Below are positions 42,784 through 52,003 of a stretch of DNA of 64,000 nt, in pieces; within the stretch, counting starts at the first letter, position 1, and each line of letters begins with the position of its first letter. Under the pieces are notes generated by a model. The model saw only the letters and a program-made list of their open reading frames with translations, had not been told where the DNA came from and made no database searches. The translations under genes were made by a program, and so were the position numbers. This stretch comes from Janibacter massiliensis (lineage in GTDB: Bacteria; Actinomycetota; Actinomycetes; Actinomycetales; Dermatophilaceae): contig NZ_LT985196.1 of NCBI RefSeq assembly GCF_900289115.1, positions 1,410,085-1,474,084 of the forward strand, read 5' to 3'.

Positions 42784-43929
42784 ATGCCCCGCAACGTCTA
42801 CACGGAGGACCACGAGGCCTTCCGTTCGTCCGTCCGCGAGTTCATCGACCGTCACATGCGCCCCCGTGCGGAGGTGATGATCCGCGACAAGACGATCCCG
42901 CGGGAGATCTGGAAGGCCGCGGGCGACATGGGCCTGTTCGGCCTCGACATCCCCGAGGAGTTCGGCGGCGCCGGCGCCGAGGACTACCGCTTCAACGCCA
43001 TCGCGGCCGAGGAGTACGCGAAGTTCACCGCCGCGACGGCCACCTGCTTCGGCATCCACGCCGACGTCTGCCCCCCGTACCTCGTCGACCTCGGCACGCA
43101 GGAGCAGAAGGAGAAGTGGCTGCCCGGCATCGCCTCCGGCGAGCTCATCTGCGCCATCGCGATGACCGAGCCGTCGGGCGGGTCGGACCTCGCCGCGCTG
43201 AAGACGACCGCCGTCAAGGACGGTGACCACTACATCGTCAACGGCAGCAAGACGTTCATCACGAACGGCTACCAGTGCGACCTCGCGATCGTCGCCGTCC
43301 GCACCGACCCGAGCAAGGGCGCCAAGGGCATCAGCCTGCTCATGCTCGAGGACGGCATGGAGGGCTTCAGCAAGGGCCAGAAGCTGGACAAGGTCGGCCA
43401 GGAGGAGTCGGACACCTCCGAGCTCTTCTTCGACAACGTCAAGGTCCCGGTCGAGAACCTCATCGGGGAGGAGGGCATGGGCTTCATCGCGATGATGCAG
43501 CGCCTGGCCCAGGAGCGCATCGGCTGTGCGGTCGCGAACGTCGCGCACGCCAAGCAGATCCTCGCCGAGACGATCGACTACACGAAGGAGCGCAAGGCCT
43601 TCGGTCAGCCGATCGGCAGCTTCCAGCACAACAAGTTCAAGATCGCCGAGCTCGTGACGAAGATCGAGGTCGCCGAGGCGTACATCGACGACTGCGTCGA
43701 GGCGCACGCCAACGGCAAGCTCACGCCGATCGACGCCGCGAAGGCCAAGTGGTACAGCTCGGACACGCAGGGCGAGATCCTCGACCACTGCGTCCAGCTC
43801 TACGGCGGCTACGGCTTCATGAACGAGTACCGGGTCGCCCGCGCCTGGCGCGACGCCCGCGTCACCCGTATCTGGGCCGGCTCGAACGAGATCATGAAGG
43901 AGCTCATCGGCCGCGACCTCGGCCTCTGA
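42784..43929 (+). CDS. Acyl-CoA dehydrogenase
   Basis: A 381-residue FAD-dependent acyl-CoA dehydrogenase, first step of a beta-oxidation-type cycle. FAD and substrate motifs are ICAIAMTEPSGGSDLAALKTTA (about 121-142), GSKTFITNGYQCDLAIV (about 155-171) and RKAFGQPIGSFQHNKFKIA. The C-terminal catalytic region is QLYGGYGFMNEYRVARAWRDARVTRIWAGSNEIMKELIGRDL. The position of the catalytic base cannot be settled by eye because long-chain, short-chain and isovaleryl types differ. The ATG at 42784 follows GGAGGA. Control by the divergent TetR protein is likely. Confidence 0.92.
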   Translation: MPRNVYTEDHEAFRSSVREFIDRHMRPRAEVMIRDKTIPREIWKAAGDMGLFGLDIPEEFGGAGAEDYRFNAIAAEEYAKFTAATATCFGIHADVCPPYLVDLGTQEQKEKWLPGIASGELICAIAMTEPSGGSDLAALKTTAVKDGDHYIVNGSKTFITNGYQCDLAIVAVRTDPSKGAKGISLLMLEDGMEGFSKGQKLDKVGQEESDTSELFFDNVKVPVENLIGEEGMGFIAMMQRLAQERIGCAVANVAHAKQILAETIDYTKERKAFGQPIGSFQHNKFKIAELVTKIEVAEAYIDDCVEAHANGKLTPIDAAKAKWYSSDTQGEILDHCVQLYGGYGFMNEYRVARAWRDARVTRIWAGSNEIMKELIGRDLGL

Positions 43930-43937
43930 CGAACGAC

Positions 43938-44019
43938 GCAGCGGAGGTTGGCGGCGAGGTACGAGCCGCCGGCTGTAGCGCAGAAGGGCCCCGCTCCGGA
44001 AGGAGCCGGGCCCTTCTGC
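43938..44019. repeat. Repeat module plus terminator hairpin
   Basis: GCAGCGGAGG at 43938-43947 matches the start of the module at 36168. It is followed by a hairpin at 43980-44019: GCAGAAGGGCCC pairs with GGGCCCTTCTGC, with an inner GCTCC/GGAGC. It lies between two convergent genes and should terminate both. Confidence 0.8.
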
Positions 44020-44032
44020 GTGGGTGGGCGGG

Positions 44033-44788
44033 TCAGTCGAGCGGACCACCAGCGACGTAGATGACCTGGCCGGAGACGAAGCCGGCCTCCTCGGAGCAGA
44101 GGAAGGAGATCGTCGCGGCGATGTCCGCCGGTTGGCCGACGCGCTGCACCGGGATCGCCTTGGCGCTCGCCTCGATGAAGTCCTCGAAGGACATGCCGAT
44201 CCGCTCGGCGGTGGCGGCCGTCATGTCGGTCTGGATGAAGCCGGGGGCGACGGCGTTCGCGGTGATCCCGAACTTGCCGAGCTCGAGCGCGAGCGTCTTC
44301 GTGAAGCCCTGCATGCCCGCCTTGGCCGCGGAGTAGTTCGCCTGGCCGCGGTTGCCCTGGGCCGAGGACGAGGAGAGGTTGACGATGCGGCCGTACTTCT
44401 CCTTCGTCTGGAACGCCTGGACGGCCTTCGTCATGAGGAAGGCGCCCTTGAGGTGGACGTTCATCACGGCGTCCCAGTCGTCCTCGGTCATCTTGAACAG
44501 GAGGTTGTCGCGGATGATCCCGGCGTTGTTGACGAGGATCGTGGGCGCGCCGAGCTCCTCGGCGACGCGGGCGACGGCCTGCTCGACCTGCTCCGCGTCC
44601 GCGACGTCGCACCCGACGGCGATCGCCCGGCCGCCGGCGGCGGTGATGGTCTCGACGGCGCCCGCGCAGGCGCTCTCGTCGAGGTCGAGAACGGCGACGG
44701 CGTGACCGTCGGCGGCCAGACGCTGGGCCGTGGCCGCGCCGATGCCGCGGGCCGCTCCGGTGACGATCGCCACACGCTGGGTGCTCAT
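44033..44788 (-). CDS. fabG: 3-oxoacyl-ACP/acetoacetyl-CoA reductase (SDR, FabG type)
   Basis: A 251-residue short-chain dehydrogenase using NADPH to reduce 3-oxoacyl thioesters. Cofactor motif VTGAARGIGAA (about 9-19), NNAGIIRDNLLFKM (about 86-99), and the catalytic Ser and YxxxK in NLSSSSAQGNRGQANYSAAKAGM (about 138-160). PGFIQTDMT is typical of FabG. ACP versus CoA substrate is undecided; being convergent with an acyl-CoA dehydrogenase suggests fatty-acid or hydroxyacyl metabolism. The start at 44788 follows GAGAGGA. Confidence 0.9.
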   Translation of the reverse strand: MSTQRVAIVTGAARGIGAATAQRLAADGHAVAVLDLDESACAGAVETITAAGGRAIAVGCDVADAEQVEQAVARVAEELGAPTILVNNAGIIRDNLLFKMTEDDWDAVMNVHLKGAFLMTKAVQAFQTKEKYGRIVNLSSSSAQGNRGQANYSAAKAGMQGFTKTLALELGKFGITANAVAPGFIQTDMTAATAERIGMSFEDFIEASAKAIPVQRVGQPADIAATISFLCSEEAGFVSGQVIYVAGGPLD

Positions 44789-44926
44789 CCTGGGTGTCCT
44801 CTCGGTGGTCCTGCGCCGCCCGCCGCGCGGCGGGGCGCTCGATCCACGATCCTAGGGGTTGTCGGTTTGCCTGCCCCGGCTGCCTGTCGCGAGGATGGAC
44901 CCTCCCGCACAAGGAGGACCACCCAC

Positions 44927-47113
44927 GTGGAGATCTGGCCCGGCAACCCCTACCCCCTCGGGGCGACCTACGACGGCACCGGGGTGAACTTCGCGCTGTT
45001 CACCGAGGTTGCCGAGCGCGTCGAGCTGTGCCTCGTGGGGCGCCGCGGCGACGAGACGCGGGTGACGCTGCCCGAGGTCGACGGCTTCGTCCACCACGGC
45101 TACATCCCGGGCATCCTCCCGGGCCAGCGGTACGGCTTCCGTGTCCACGGTCCGTTCGACCCCGGCGCCGGCCACCGCTGCGACCCCAGCAAGCTCCTGC
45201 TGGACCCGTACGCGAAGGCGATCGACGGGGAGATGCCGTACCACCCGTCGCTCTTCTCCTACGACCCCGACGCACCAGGGGAGGCGGCCGGTCTGTCGCT
45301 GGCCGAGACCCCGCGCGACAGCCTGGGGCACACCCTCATGTCGGTCGTCACCAACCCGTTCTTCGACTGGGGCCAGGACCGCCACCCCCGGCACGAGTAC
45401 CACAACAGCGTCATCTACGAGGCGCACGTGCGCGCGATGACGATGAACCACCCCGACGTGCCGCCGGACCTGCGGGGGACGTACGCCGGCATCGCCCACC
45501 CGGCGATCATCGACCACCTCACGGCGCTCGGTGTCACGGCGATCGAGCTCATGCCCGTCCACCAGTTCGTCAACGACTTCACGCTCCAGGACAAGGGCCT
45601 GAGCAACTACTGGGGCTACAACACGATCGGCTTCTTCGCCCCGCACAACGGCTACGCCGCCTTCGGCACCCGCGGCGAGCAGGTCCTCGAGTTCAAGGGC
45701 ATGGTCAAGGCCCTGCACGAGGCCGGCATCGAGGTCATCCTCGACGTCGTCTACAACCACACGGCCGAGGGCAACCACCTGGGGCCGACGCTGTGCTTCC
45801 GGGGCATCGACAACGCCGCCTACTACCGCCTCACCGACGACAAGACGCACTACTACGACACGACGGGGACGGGCAACAGCCTCCTCATGCGCCACCCGCA
45901 CGTCCTGCAGCTCATCATGGACTCGCTGCGGTACTGGGTGACCGAGATGCACGTCGACGGCTTCCGCTTCGACCTCGCGGCGACGCTCGCCCGCCAGTTC
46001 CACGAGGTCGACCGTCTGTCGGCCTTCTTCGACCTCGTCCAGCAGGACCCGATCGTCAGCCAGGTCAAGCTCATCGCCGAGCCGTGGGACGTCGGCGAGG
46101 GCGGCTACCAGGTCGGCAACTTCCCGCCCCTGTGGACCGAGTGGAACGGGAAGTACCGCGACACGGTCCGCGACTTCTGGCGCGGGGAGGGCGCCACCCT
46201 CGGTGAGTTCGCCAGCCGCCTCACGGGCTCGAGCGACCTCTACGAGCACAACGGCCGCAAGCCGATCGCCTCGATCAACTTCGTCACCGCTCACGACGGC
46301 TTCACCCTCCGGGACCTCGTGTCGTACAACGAGAAGCACAACGAGGCCAACGGCGAGGACAACAACGACGGGGAGTCCCACAACCGCTCGTGGAACTGCG
46401 GCGCGGAGGGGGAGACCGGCGACCCGGAAGTCCGCGCGCTCCGGCTGCGTCAGCAGCGGAACATTCTCGCGACCCTGTTCTTCTCCCAGGGCGTCCCGAT
46501 GCTCCTGCACGGCGACGAGGTCGGCCGCACCCAGGGCGGGAACAACAACGTCTACTGCCAGGACAACGAGATCTCGTGGATGGACTGGGAGCTGGACGAG
46601 GAGCAGACCGAGCTGCTCGCGTTCACCCGCCGGGTCCTCGAGCTGCGCCGCGACCACCCCGTCTTCCGCCGACGCCGCTTCTTCGCCGGGGCCGCGGACC
46701 ACGGCGGGGAGAGCGAGGTCCGAGACATCGAGTGGTTCACCCCCTCGTGCGAGCACATGACGGACGACGACTGGTCGAACGGCTACGCCCGCGCTCTCAT
46801 GGTCTTCCTCTACGGCGAGGCGATCCCCGAGCCGGACCCGCGCGGCAACGCCATCCGGGACGACAGCTTCCTGCTCGTCTTCAACGCCGGCCACGAGGCG
46901 ACGACGTTCACGCTGCCCAGCGACGGATACGGCGCGCGGTGGGTCGTCGAGATCGACACCGCGGCCGACGTCGTCGCCGGCGACGAGCTCGCGCCCGGGG
47001 AGGAGATCGTCGCCCAGCCTCGGTCGTTCGTCCTCCTGCGCGCACCGCGCGAGGACGACGTCCGACCGCCGGCCGGGGCTGCCCAGCACGCTGCGGAGCA
47101 CACGGCGCCATGA
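44927..47113 (+). CDS. glgX: Glycogen debranching enzyme GlgX/TreX
   Basis: A 728-residue GH13 isoamylase-type enzyme that cleaves alpha-1,6 branches. N-terminal CBM48 domain (GNPYPLGATYDGTGVNFALF..., GQRYGFRVHGPFDP). Catalytic motifs are GFRFDLAATLARQF (nucleophile Asp about 348), LIAEPWDVGEGGYQVG (Glu about 384) and VTAHDGFTLRDLVSYNEKHNEANGE (Asp about 456). GTG 44927 follows AAGGAGG. Its stop overlaps treY by 4 nt. In this operon it most likely acts as TreX, preparing linear maltodextrin for trehalose synthesis. Confidence 0.95.
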   Translation: MEIWPGNPYPLGATYDGTGVNFALFTEVAERVELCLVGRRGDETRVTLPEVDGFVHHGYIPGILPGQRYGFRVHGPFDPGAGHRCDPSKLLLDPYAKAIDGEMPYHPSLFSYDPDAPGEAAGLSLAETPRDSLGHTLMSVVTNPFFDWGQDRHPRHEYHNSVIYEAHVRAMTMNHPDVPPDLRGTYAGIAHPAIIDHLTALGVTAIELMPVHQFVNDFTLQDKGLSNYWGYNTIGFFAPHNGYAAFGTRGEQVLEFKGMVKALHEAGIEVILDVVYNHTAEGNHLGPTLCFRGIDNAAYYRLTDDKTHYYDTTGTGNSLLMRHPHVLQLIMDSLRYWVTEMHVDGFRFDLAATLARQFHEVDRLSAFFDLVQQDPIVSQVKLIAEPWDVGEGGYQVGNFPPLWTEWNGKYRDTVRDFWRGEGATLGEFASRLTGSSDLYEHNGRKPIASINFVTAHDGFTLRDLVSYNEKHNEANGEDNNDGESHNRSWNCGAEGETGDPEVRALRLRQQRNILATLFFSQGVPMLLHGDEVGRTQGGNNNVYCQDNEISWMDWELDEEQTELLAFTRRVLELRRDHPVFRRRRFFAGAADHGGESEVRDIEWFTPSCEHMTDDDWSNGYARALMVFLYGEAIPEPDPRGNAIRDDSFLLVFNAGHEATTFTLPSDGYGARWVVEIDTAADVVAGDELAPGEEIVAQPRSFVLLRAPREDDVRPPAGAAQHAAEHTAP

Positions 47114-49560
47114 GCCGCCCCGCGCCCGGCCAGCCCTGCCCGGTCAGCACCTACCGGTTGCAGATGGGGCCGCAGCTCACGTTCGACGAGGCGGCTGCCG
47201 TGGCGCCCCGGCTCGCGGCTCTCGGCGTGAGCCACGTCTACCTCTCGCCGATCCTCGCCTCGGCGCCGGGCTCGACGCACGGGTACGACGTCGTCGACCC
47301 GACGCGGATCGACGAGGAGATGGGCGGGCGCGAGGGGTTCGAGAGGTTCGTCGCGGCCTGCCGGGGTGCGGGGCTCGGCATCGTCCTCGACATCGTCCCC
47401 AACCACGTCGCGACGCCCGTGCCGGCACACCTCAACCCGTCGTGGTGGGGGCTGCTGTCGGACGGGGAGGAGTCGGAGTACGCGTCGTGGTTCGACGTCG
47501 ACCACGACGCGCACGACGGCCGGGTCCTCGTACCGATCCTCGGCGGGACCCCGCAGGAGGCCATCGACAACGGCGAGCTCGTCATCGACCGCGAGGGCGG
47601 TCCCGGGGGGACGCCCGTCCTGCGCTACCACGAGCACGTGCTCCCCGTGCGGCCCGAGACGCTCGACCTGCCCCTGCCGGAGCTCGTCGAGGCGCAGCCC
47701 TACCGCCTGGCGTTCTGGCGCACCGGCGACGCGGACCTCAACGTCCGCCGGTTCTTCAACGTCACCGATCTCGTCGGCGTGCGCGTCGAGGACCCGGAGG
47801 TCTTCGACGCCACCCACGCGCTCGTCGTCGAGCTCGTGCGCTCGGGCGCCGTCGACGGTCTGCGGATCGACCACCCGGACGGGCTCGCGGACCCGCAGGC
47901 CTACCTCGACCGGCTCGCCGAGGCGACCGGCGGCGTGTGGGTCGTCGTGGAGAAGATCCTCGAGGGTGAGGAGGAGCTGCCGCAGGCCTGGGCCTGCGAG
48001 GGCACCACGGGCTACGACACGATGACCCGCCTCGGGCAGCTGTTCTGCGACCCGGCGGCCGAGCCCGACCTCAGCGACCTGTGGCGCGCCATCGCCGGCG
48101 ACGTGCGGCCGATCGACGCGTGGGTGGACGAGGCCAAGCGCGAGGTCGTCGACGGCGTCCTCCTGGCTGAGCGTCGTCGTCTCTCCCGGCGGCTCGCCGA
48201 GGTACTGCCCGAGCACGACCCTGACGCCCTGGAGCGGGTTGTCGTCGAGCTCCTCGTCAACGTCCACCGGTACCGGGCCTATGTCACCGCCGACGGGTCG
48301 ATGACGGCGGACGCGCGGGGCGAGCTCGAGGCCGCCGCGCAACGGGCGACCGACCGCCTCCAGCCCTCGGACCACCCGGCCGACGCCGATCTCGTCGCCG
48401 CCGTCGTCGAGGTCCTGTCCGGGTCGGCCTCGGGTGCCGACGTGGACGCCGCAGCCGACTGCGTCATCCGCTTCCAGCAGACCTGCGGCCCCGTCATGGC
48501 CAAGGGCGTCGAGGACACGACGTTCTACCGCTACCTGCGGGCCACCGGGCTCAACGAGGTCGGGGGCGACCCGGGGACGATCGGGATGGCCCCGCCGCGG
48601 TTCGCCGCGTACCTCGACCGGATCGCCGCGCGCTGGCCGAGGACGATGACGGCGCTGACGACCCACGACACCAAGCGCAGCGAGGACGTCCGGGCACGCC
48701 TGGTCTCCATGACCGAGGATCCCGCCGGCTGGGCCGAGTGGGTGGCGCGCGCCCGGGACCTCGGTGCGGCGTACCGCGGGAAGCGGCTCGACGCGTCGAC
48801 GGAGTACCTCGTCTGGCAGACGCTCGTGGGGGCATGGCCGATCGACGCCCCGCGGATGCACGACTACCTCCGCAAGGCCGTGCGCGAGTCCGGGCGGCAC
48901 TCGACGTGGATCGACGTCGACGAGGAGTACGAGTCGCAGGTCGCGGCATTCGTCGACGGGCTGCTCGACGACGACGCCGTGCGAGACCACGTCCGGTCGT
49001 GGGTCGACGCCCACGCCGAGGGCACGCGGGCGGTGATCCTGGGGCAGAAGCTCCTCCAGCTCATCGGCCCGGGTGTGCCGGACGTCTACCAGGGCACCGA
49101 GATCGTCTCCCTCACGCTCGTGGACCCGGACAACCGTCGGGACGTCGACCACGACGCGATCGCGGAGCGGCTGGAGCGGCTCGATCGCGGGGCCTTACCG
49201 GCCGATCTCGACGACGAGAAGCTCCGGCTCGCCGCGGCGGCGCTGCGCCTGCGCCGGGCCCACCCCGACTGGTTCGTCGGGCCGGACGCGATCACCGTGC
49301 ACCCGACGTGCGACGGCGGGCACGCGGTCGCCCTCGCCCGCGGTGCGCACGACCGCGTCGAGGTGGTCGCCCTCGTGCGACGCCTCACGACGGCGCTCGC
49401 CGCCGACGGAGGGTCCGCCGACGCCGCGGTGGAGCTGCCCGAGGGTGGCTGGACCGACGTGCTCCGCCCGGGGGTCACGCACGCCGGGGGGCGGGTCCCG
49501 CTCGCGCGGGTGCTCGCCGACGGGCCCGTCGCGCTCCTGGTTCGGGAGGCCGCGCCGTGA
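47110..49560 (+). CDS. treY: Malto-oligosyltrehalose synthase
   Basis: An 816-residue GH13 enzyme that converts the reducing end of maltodextrin into a terminal trehalosyl unit. PVSTYRLQMGPQLTFDEAA and SPILASAPGSTHGYDVVDPTRIDEEMGG are diagnostic for TreY. Catalytic motifs are GLRIDHPDGLADP (about 252), VWVVVEKILEGEEELP (about 278) and ALTTHDTKRSEDVRARL (about 518). The long inserted domain (about 310-440) is usual. The overlap with treZ (GTGA) shows tight coupling. Confidence 0.96.
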   Translation: MSRPAPGQPCPVSTYRLQMGPQLTFDEAAAVAPRLAALGVSHVYLSPILASAPGSTHGYDVVDPTRIDEEMGGREGFERFVAACRGAGLGIVLDIVPNHVATPVPAHLNPSWWGLLSDGEESEYASWFDVDHDAHDGRVLVPILGGTPQEAIDNGELVIDREGGPGGTPVLRYHEHVLPVRPETLDLPLPELVEAQPYRLAFWRTGDADLNVRRFFNVTDLVGVRVEDPEVFDATHALVVELVRSGAVDGLRIDHPDGLADPQAYLDRLAEATGGVWVVVEKILEGEEELPQAWACEGTTGYDTMTRLGQLFCDPAAEPDLSDLWRAIAGDVRPIDAWVDEAKREVVDGVLLAERRRLSRRLAEVLPEHDPDALERVVVELLVNVHRYRAYVTADGSMTADARGELEAAAQRATDRLQPSDHPADADLVAAVVEVLSGSASGADVDAAADCVIRFQQTCGPVMAKGVEDTTFYRYLRATGLNEVGGDPGTIGMAPPRFAAYLDRIAARWPRTMTALTTHDTKRSEDVRARLVSMTEDPAGWAEWVARARDLGAAYRGKRLDASTEYLVWQTLVGAWPIDAPRMHDYLRKAVRESGRHSTWIDVDEEYESQVAAFVDGLLDDDAVRDHVRSWVDAHAEGTRAVILGQKLLQLIGPGVPDVYQGTEIVSLTLVDPDNRRDVDHDAIAERLERLDRGALPADLDDEKLRLAAAALRLRRAHPDWFVGPDAITVHPTCDGGHAVALARGAHDRVEVVALVRRLTTALAADGGSADAAVELPEGGWTDVLRPGVTHAGGRVPLARVLADGPVALLVREAAP

Positions 49561-51356
49561 CGCTGCGCGTGTGGGCTCCCGACAGCTCGACCGTCGAGGC
49601 CCTCCTCGGTCCGCACGGCGAGCTGCGCCTGCCGATGGAGCGCGAGACGGGCGGGTGGTGGGCGCTCGAGATCCCGCCCGAGGCGCCGCGGTCCGACGGC
49701 GAGGTCGACTATGCGTTCTCCCTCGACGGTGGCGAGGCCCTGGCCGACCCGCGCAGCGCCTGGCAGCCCGCCGGGGTCGCCGGGCCGAGCCGGACGTTCG
49801 ACGTCGCCCGCCACGCGTGGCAGGACAGCGGGTGGGCCGGTCCGCGGGACGGCCGCGGCATCCCCGGGGGCGTGATCTACGAGCTCCACGTCGGGACCTT
49901 CACCCCCGAGGGGACGCTGGACGCGGCGATCGGGCGGCTCGACCACCTCGTCGCCCTCGGCGTGGACGCGGTGGAGCTCATGCCGGTGGCCGGCGTCCCC
50001 GGTCGGTGGAACTGGGGCTACGACGGGGTCGCGCTCTGGGCCGTGCACGCCCAGTACGGCGGGCCCGCGGCGCTGCAGCGGTTCGTCGACGCCTGTCACG
50101 CCAGGGGTCTGGGCGTCATCCTCGACGTCGTCCACAACCACCTCGGCCCGAGCGGCAACCGGCTCGGGGAGTTCGGGCCGTACTTCACCGACGCGCACGT
50201 CACGCCGTGGGGCCCGGCGGTCAACCTCGACCAGCCCGGCTCTGCGGAGGTGCGGGCGTTCGTCATCGGCAGCGTCCTGCGCTGGTTCCGCGACTTCCAC
50301 GTCGACGGGTTGCGGCTCGATGCCGTCCACGAGCTGCGGGACGACTCGGAGCGGCACGTCCTCGCCGAGATGGCCGACGCCGTCGCGGAGCTCTCGGAGG
50401 AGCTGGGCCGTCCGCTCGACCTCATCGCCGAGTCGGACGTGAACGACCCGCGCACCGTGATGCCCACGACCTTCGGCGGGCTCGGGATGTCGGCGCAGTG
50501 GGCCGACGACGTCCACCACGCCCTCCACGTCGTCGCGACGGGGGAGACGCAGGGCTACTACGGTGACTTCGCCGGTCGGAACGACACGTGGCCCGAGGGG
50601 GGGTCGCTGTCGGTCCTGGCGAAGGTGCTGACCGAGGTCTTCCTCCACGACGACCGGTGGTCGTCTTTCCGCGGCGCCCGGTGGGGGCATCCGGTCGATC
50701 GCAGCGCGACGTCGGGCCACCGCTTCGTCGCGTACGCCCAGACCCACGACCAGGTCGGCAACCGGGCGACGGGGGACCGCATCGGGCACCACGGAGACAC
50801 CGGGCGCCTGGCGGCGGTGACGGCGCTCTACGTCCTCTCGCCGTTCACCCCGATGGTCTTCATGGGCGAGGAGTGGGGCGCGAGCACACCGTTCCAGTTC
50901 TTCACCGACTTCGACGACCCGGAGCTCGCCGAGGCGGTCCGCACCGGGCGCCGGGCCGAGTTCGCCTCGCACGGGTGGGCCGCCGAGGACGTGCCGGACC
51001 CCCAGGACCCGGTCACCCGCGACGCCTCGACCCTGCGGTGGGAGGAGATCGAGCAGGAGCCGCACCGTTCGCTGCTGGCCTGGCACCGCGTGCTCATCGC
51101 CCTGCGCCGCTCGCACCCCGACGCGGCCGACGGGGATCTCGCGGCGACGAGCTGCGTGTTCGACGAGGACGCCGGCTGGTTCGTCATGCGGCGCGGGTCG
51201 GTCCACGTCGTCTGCGGGTTCGGTGAGGGACGGCAGGAGGTGGACGTCGCCGGGGTGCGCCACGAGCTCACCGGCTGGGGTGAGCGCTCGGTCGACGCCG
51301 CGACCGGCCGGGTGCTCATCGACGGCGCGGGCGTCGCCGTCGTCGAGGTCGGGTGA
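49557..51356 (+). CDS. treZ: Malto-oligosyltrehalose trehalohydrolase
   Basis: A 599-residue GH13 enzyme that releases trehalose from maltooligosyltrehalose. N-terminal beta domain (TLRVWAPDSSTVEALLGPHGEL), then IYELHVGTFTPEGTLDAAIGRL. Catalytic motifs are GLRLDAVHELRDDSERH (about 252), DLIAESDVNDPR (about 290) and YAQTHDQVGNRATGDRIG (about 395-412). FTDFDDPEL is typical of TreZ. It completes the TreX-TreY-TreZ route from glycogen. Confidence 0.96.
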   Translation: MTLRVWAPDSSTVEALLGPHGELRLPMERETGGWWALEIPPEAPRSDGEVDYAFSLDGGEALADPRSAWQPAGVAGPSRTFDVARHAWQDSGWAGPRDGRGIPGGVIYELHVGTFTPEGTLDAAIGRLDHLVALGVDAVELMPVAGVPGRWNWGYDGVALWAVHAQYGGPAALQRFVDACHARGLGVILDVVHNHLGPSGNRLGEFGPYFTDAHVTPWGPAVNLDQPGSAEVRAFVIGSVLRWFRDFHVDGLRLDAVHELRDDSERHVLAEMADAVAELSEELGRPLDLIAESDVNDPRTVMPTTFGGLGMSAQWADDVHHALHVVATGETQGYYGDFAGRNDTWPEGGSLSVLAKVLTEVFLHDDRWSSFRGARWGHPVDRSATSGHRFVAYAQTHDQVGNRATGDRIGHHGDTGRLAAVTALYVLSPFTPMVFMGEEWGASTPFQFFTDFDDPELAEAVRTGRRAEFASHGWAAEDVPDPQDPVTRDASTLRWEEIEQEPHRSLLAWHRVLIALRRSHPDAADGDLAATSCVFDEDAGWFVMRRGSVHVVCGFGEGRQEVDVAGVRHELTGWGERSVDAATGRVLIDGAGVAVVEVG

Positions 51357-52003
51357 GCCCGCTCGATCAGCTGCGCGCCGGACGACTGCCACGCCGGCTC
51401 ACCCAGCTGTTCATCGGCCTCTGGCTCTACGGCACGGCCATGGGGATGCTCGTCCGCTCGCACACCGGGCTCGACCCGTGGGACGTGCTCCACGAGGGCG
51501 TCGCCCACCGGGTTCCGCTCTCGTTCGGGACGGTCGTCATCCTCACCGGTGCCGTCGTGCTCCTCCTGTGGTGGCCGCTGCGCCAGTGGCCGGGCGCCGG
51601 GACGATCGCCAACGTCCTCGTCATCGGGATCGCGACGGATGCCACGCTCGCGGCCCTGCCCGACGCGACCGGGCTCCTCGACCGCGTCGCGCTGCTCGTC
51701 GGGGGGATCGTCCTCAACGGGTTCGCCGGGGCCGTGTACATCGGCACCCAGCTCGGTCCGGGACCACGGGACGGGTTGATGACCGGGCTCGCCGCACGGA
51801 CGGGCGCGAGCCTCCGCCTCGTGCGGACGGGGCTGGAGCTGACGGTGCTGGCCATCGGTGCGGCGCTCGGCGGGACGGTCGGGATCGGGACGCTGCTGTA
51901 CGCCGTGACGATCGGTCCGGTCATCCAGGCGTTCCTGCCGTGGACGACGGTGCAGCTTCCCGTGCGTCCCGGATCAGCCGACGACCCCCAGGGCGAGGGG
52001 TAG
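51353..52003 (+). CDS. YczE/YitT-like integral membrane protein
   Basis: A 216-residue membrane protein with about five hydrophobic segments (17-36, 55-75, 84-105, 111-132, 158-190). The N-terminal RRLTQLFIGLWLYGTAMGMLVRSHTGLDPWDVLHEGVA is the YczE/YyaS hallmark. GPGPRDGLMTGLAARTG is the second conserved block. The transport substrate, if any, is unknown. It begins in a GTGA overlap with treZ, so it is co-expressed with trehalose synthesis here. Its 3' end overlaps the convergent helicase gene by 30 nt. Confidence 0.88.
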   Translation: MSPLDQLRAGRLPRRLTQLFIGLWLYGTAMGMLVRSHTGLDPWDVLHEGVAHRVPLSFGTVVILTGAVVLLLWWPLRQWPGAGTIANVLVIGIATDATLAALPDATGLLDRVALLVGGIVLNGFAGAVYIGTQLGPGPRDGLMTGLAARTGASLRLVRTGLELTVLAIGAALGGTVGIGTLLYAVTIGPVIQAFLPWTTVQLPVRPGSADDPQGEG

